Assembly (NCBI GenBank): GCA_030727685.1
Contig: JANRBC010000120.1
Location: 6,956 to 14,037 of the forward strand
Source of the DNA: Ilumatobacteraceae bacterium
GTDB taxonomy: Bacteria > Actinomycetota > Acidimicrobiia > Acidimicrobiales > Ilumatobacteraceae
Reading direction: 5' to 3'
Length of the DNA stretch: 7,082 nt
Shown: positions 5,742 to 7,082 of the stretch, in pieces
How the letters are laid out: each line of letters opens with the position of its first letter
How positions within the stretch are numbered: position 1 is the stretch's first letter
Notes under the pieces: generated by a model
What the model was told of the DNA's origin: nothing
What the model saw: the letters and a program-made list of their open reading frames with translations, nothing else
The model's database searches: none
Program-made: the position numbers and the translations under genes

Positions 5742-7013
5742 ATGGCTGAAACAATCACCATTATTGATGACCGGACTGGTAAAAAAGTTACTGTTCCGAT
5801 TCGTGATGGAGTTTTCCCGTCGACCGCACTTCGCGAACTAGACCCAGACTTGCGAGTTTACGACCCAGCGTTTTTGTCGACTGCGGCGTGTGCTTCATCG
5901 ATCACTTACATCGACGGCGAAAAGGGCATCTTGCGTTATCGCGGTTACCCGATCGAACAACTTGCCGAAAAATCGACTTATCTCGAAGTCGCATATTTGT
6001 TGCTCAACGGCGAATTACCTAACCCTGAACAACTAAAAAAGTGGACATACGACGTAACTCATCACACGATGATTCACGAGAACATGCGCAAACGTTTCGT
6101 CGACGGCTTTCACTACGACGCTCACCCGATGGGCATGTTCATTTCGGCAATTGCTGCTCTCGGCACTTTTTATCCTGAATCAAAAGATATTTTCACTCCT
6201 GGTGCACTCGACAAACAGGTTCTGCGTCTAATCGCCAAAGTTCCGACGATTGCAGCGATGTGTTATCGCTTCAGCATGGGCTTGCCGTTCGTATCGCCGA
6301 ATAACTCGATGAGCTATTCAGAAAACTTCTTGAACATGATGTTCAAACTTGGCGACGATCACACAGTTGACCCACGACTTACAAAAGCAATGGATCTTCT
6401 GTTTATGCTGCACGCCGACCACGAGCAAAACTGCGGCACAACTGCGATGCGCGTTGTCGCGTCATCGCATGCCGACCCATTTAGCGCCATGTCGGCTGCG
6501 TCGTCTGCGCTTTACGGCCCGCTTCATGGTGGCGCCAATGAAGCGGCGATCAACATGTTGCACGAAATTGGCAACATCGACAATGTCGAATCGTTCATTA
6601 AGGCAGTCAAGGCCGGCAACGGTCGCTTGCAAGGTTTCGGGCACCGCGTTTACAAAAACTACGACCCCCGTGCGGCGATCATCAAAAAAGCTGCATACGA
6701 CGTATTCGATGTAACCGGCAAGAATCCGATGCTTGATATCGCACTGAAACTCGAAGAAGTTGCTCTCAACGACGACTACTTCATCTCACGCAAGCTTTAT
6801 CCAAACGTTGACTTCTACTCTGGCTTGATTTATCAGGCGCTCGGTTTCCCGATCGATATGTTCACGGTGCTGTTTGCAATTCCGCGCACTGTCGGCTGGC
6901 TAAGTCACTACAACGAACTACTCAAAGATGATGCGCAAAAAATCAGCCGTCCACGTCAGTGGTATACGGGCGTTGATCAGCGCGACTACGTTGCAATCAA
7001 TAAACGTCAATAA
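5742..7013 (+). CDS. gltA: Citrate synthase
   Basis: The 423-residue enzyme condenses acetyl-CoA with oxaloacetate to citrate, the first TCA step, in the cytoplasm. The catalytic triad is in place: His262 in YGPLHGGANEAA, His301 in GFGHRVYKNYDPRA, and Asp357 in YPNVDFYSG. These correspond to His264, His305 and Asp362 of E. coli GltA. Length and the N-terminal beta-rich segment (MAETITIIDDRTGKKVTVPI) match the hexameric, E. coli-like branch, rather than the shorter dimeric enzymes of about 370 residues. YIDGEKGILRYRGYPIEQLAEKSTYLEVAYLLLNGELP is the standard large-domain start. Methylcitrate synthase activity cannot be excluded from sequence, but the long N-terminus and overall form favour true citrate synthase. 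The stop codon lies inside the end of a convergent gene. Having aconitase, the next enzyme of the cycle, about 2.5 kb upstream on the same strand suggests a loose TCA cluster. Confidence 0.97.
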   Translation: MAETITIIDDRTGKKVTVPIRDGVFPSTALRELDPDLRVYDPAFLSTAACASSITYIDGEKGILRYRGYPIEQLAEKSTYLEVAYLLLNGELPNPEQLKKWTYDVTHHTMIHENMRKRFVDGFHYDAHPMGMFISAIAALGTFYPESKDIFTPGALDKQVLRLIAKVPTIAAMCYRFSMGLPFVSPNNSMSYSENFLNMMFKLGDDHTVDPRLTKAMDLLFMLHADHEQNCGTTAMRVVASSHADPFSAMSAASSALYGPLHGGANEAAINMLHEIGNIDNVESFIKAVKAGNGRLQGFGHRVYKNYDPRAAIIKKAAYDVFDVTGKNPMLDIALKLEEVALNDDYFISRKLYPNVDFYSGLIYQALGFPIDMFTVLFAIPRTVGWLSHYNELLKDDAQKISRPRQWYTGVDQRDYVAINKRQ

Positions 7014-7082
7014 CAATTTTGCCAGTATTGGCGTTGCTCTCCATTAGTTGGTGAGCTTCGACAATTTGATCTAAGCCAAATC
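6997..7082 (-). CDS. Quinone oxidoreductase-like medium-chain dehydrogenase, C-terminal fragment
   Basis: The last 27 codons and stop of a minus-strand gene enter from the right edge. The visible protein is FGLDQIVEAHQLMESNANTGKIVIDVY. The 'eAHqlME.n.n.GKIVi' ending is characteristic of the NAD(P)H:quinone oxidoreductase branch of medium-chain dehydrogenases (zeta-crystallin/PIG3-like), which usually lacks zinc and reduces quinones or enones with NADPH. The nucleotide-binding Rossmann region and any zinc ligands lie outside the window, so a zinc-type alcohol dehydrogenase cannot be excluded. The TGA at 6999-6997 lies inside the citrate synthase coding region, giving a 17-base tail-to-tail overlap. 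No hairpin terminator is visible for either gene. Confidence 0.8.
   Translation of the reverse strand, partial: FGLDQIVEAHQLMESNANTGKIVIDVY

Noticed and set aside
1..7082. CRISPR arrays, tRNA or rRNA genes, insertion sequences
   Set aside because: No regular repeat-spacer pattern, cloverleaf, rRNA-like segment or transposase was seen; the only tandem structure is the hairpin pair at 3229-3289.

Overview
The window is a compact stretch of bacterial chromosome built around central carbon metabolism, with roughly balanced base composition. It probably comes from an actinobacterium. The best evidence is a small RNA between the aconitase and lysR genes that has the architecture of the actinobacterial 6C RNA. 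Weak or absent Shine-Dalgarno sites with start codons placed as in leaderless mRNAs, and a nitroreductase of a type I associate with actinobacteria, fit the same picture. A placement in or near Acidimicrobiia is only a guess from gene style; nothing here fixes a genus.

Layout from left to right. The left edge holds the first 47 codons of an enoyl-CoA hydratase/isomerase on the minus strand. A 73-base divergent gap separates it from a plus-strand FMN nitroreductase (215-862). A mitochondrial-type aconitase follows after 33 bases (896-3178). The 188-base gap at 3179-3366 is the most structured part of the window. It holds a strong GC-rich terminator hairpin, two tandem hairpins with C-rich loops on the minus strand (6C-like RNA), a good minus-strand promoter for that RNA, and a perfect 7-bp-arm dyad just before the next gene. 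Next come a LysR-type regulator (3367-4305), a short acyl-CoA carboxylase carboxyltransferase (beta) subunit starting with GTG (4320-5666), and citrate synthase (5742-7013). At the right edge the last 27 codons of a quinone-oxidoreductase-like dehydrogenase run in on the minus strand and overlap the end of citrate synthase by 17 bases.

Citrate synthase and aconitase catalyse the first two steps of the TCA cycle. Between them sit a regulator and a biotin-dependent carboxyltransferase, and the left-edge gene belongs to acyl-CoA metabolism, so the region joins acyl-CoA handling to entry into the TCA cycle. The lysR gene and the small RNA are divergently transcribed. The dyad overlaps the likely lysR -10 box and lies about 54 bases upstream of the predicted RNA start, so LysR may control both itself and the small RNA; this is inference. 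I did not find a wholly unknown system. The 6C-like RNA with its own promoter and terminator, divergent from lysR, is the most interesting element.
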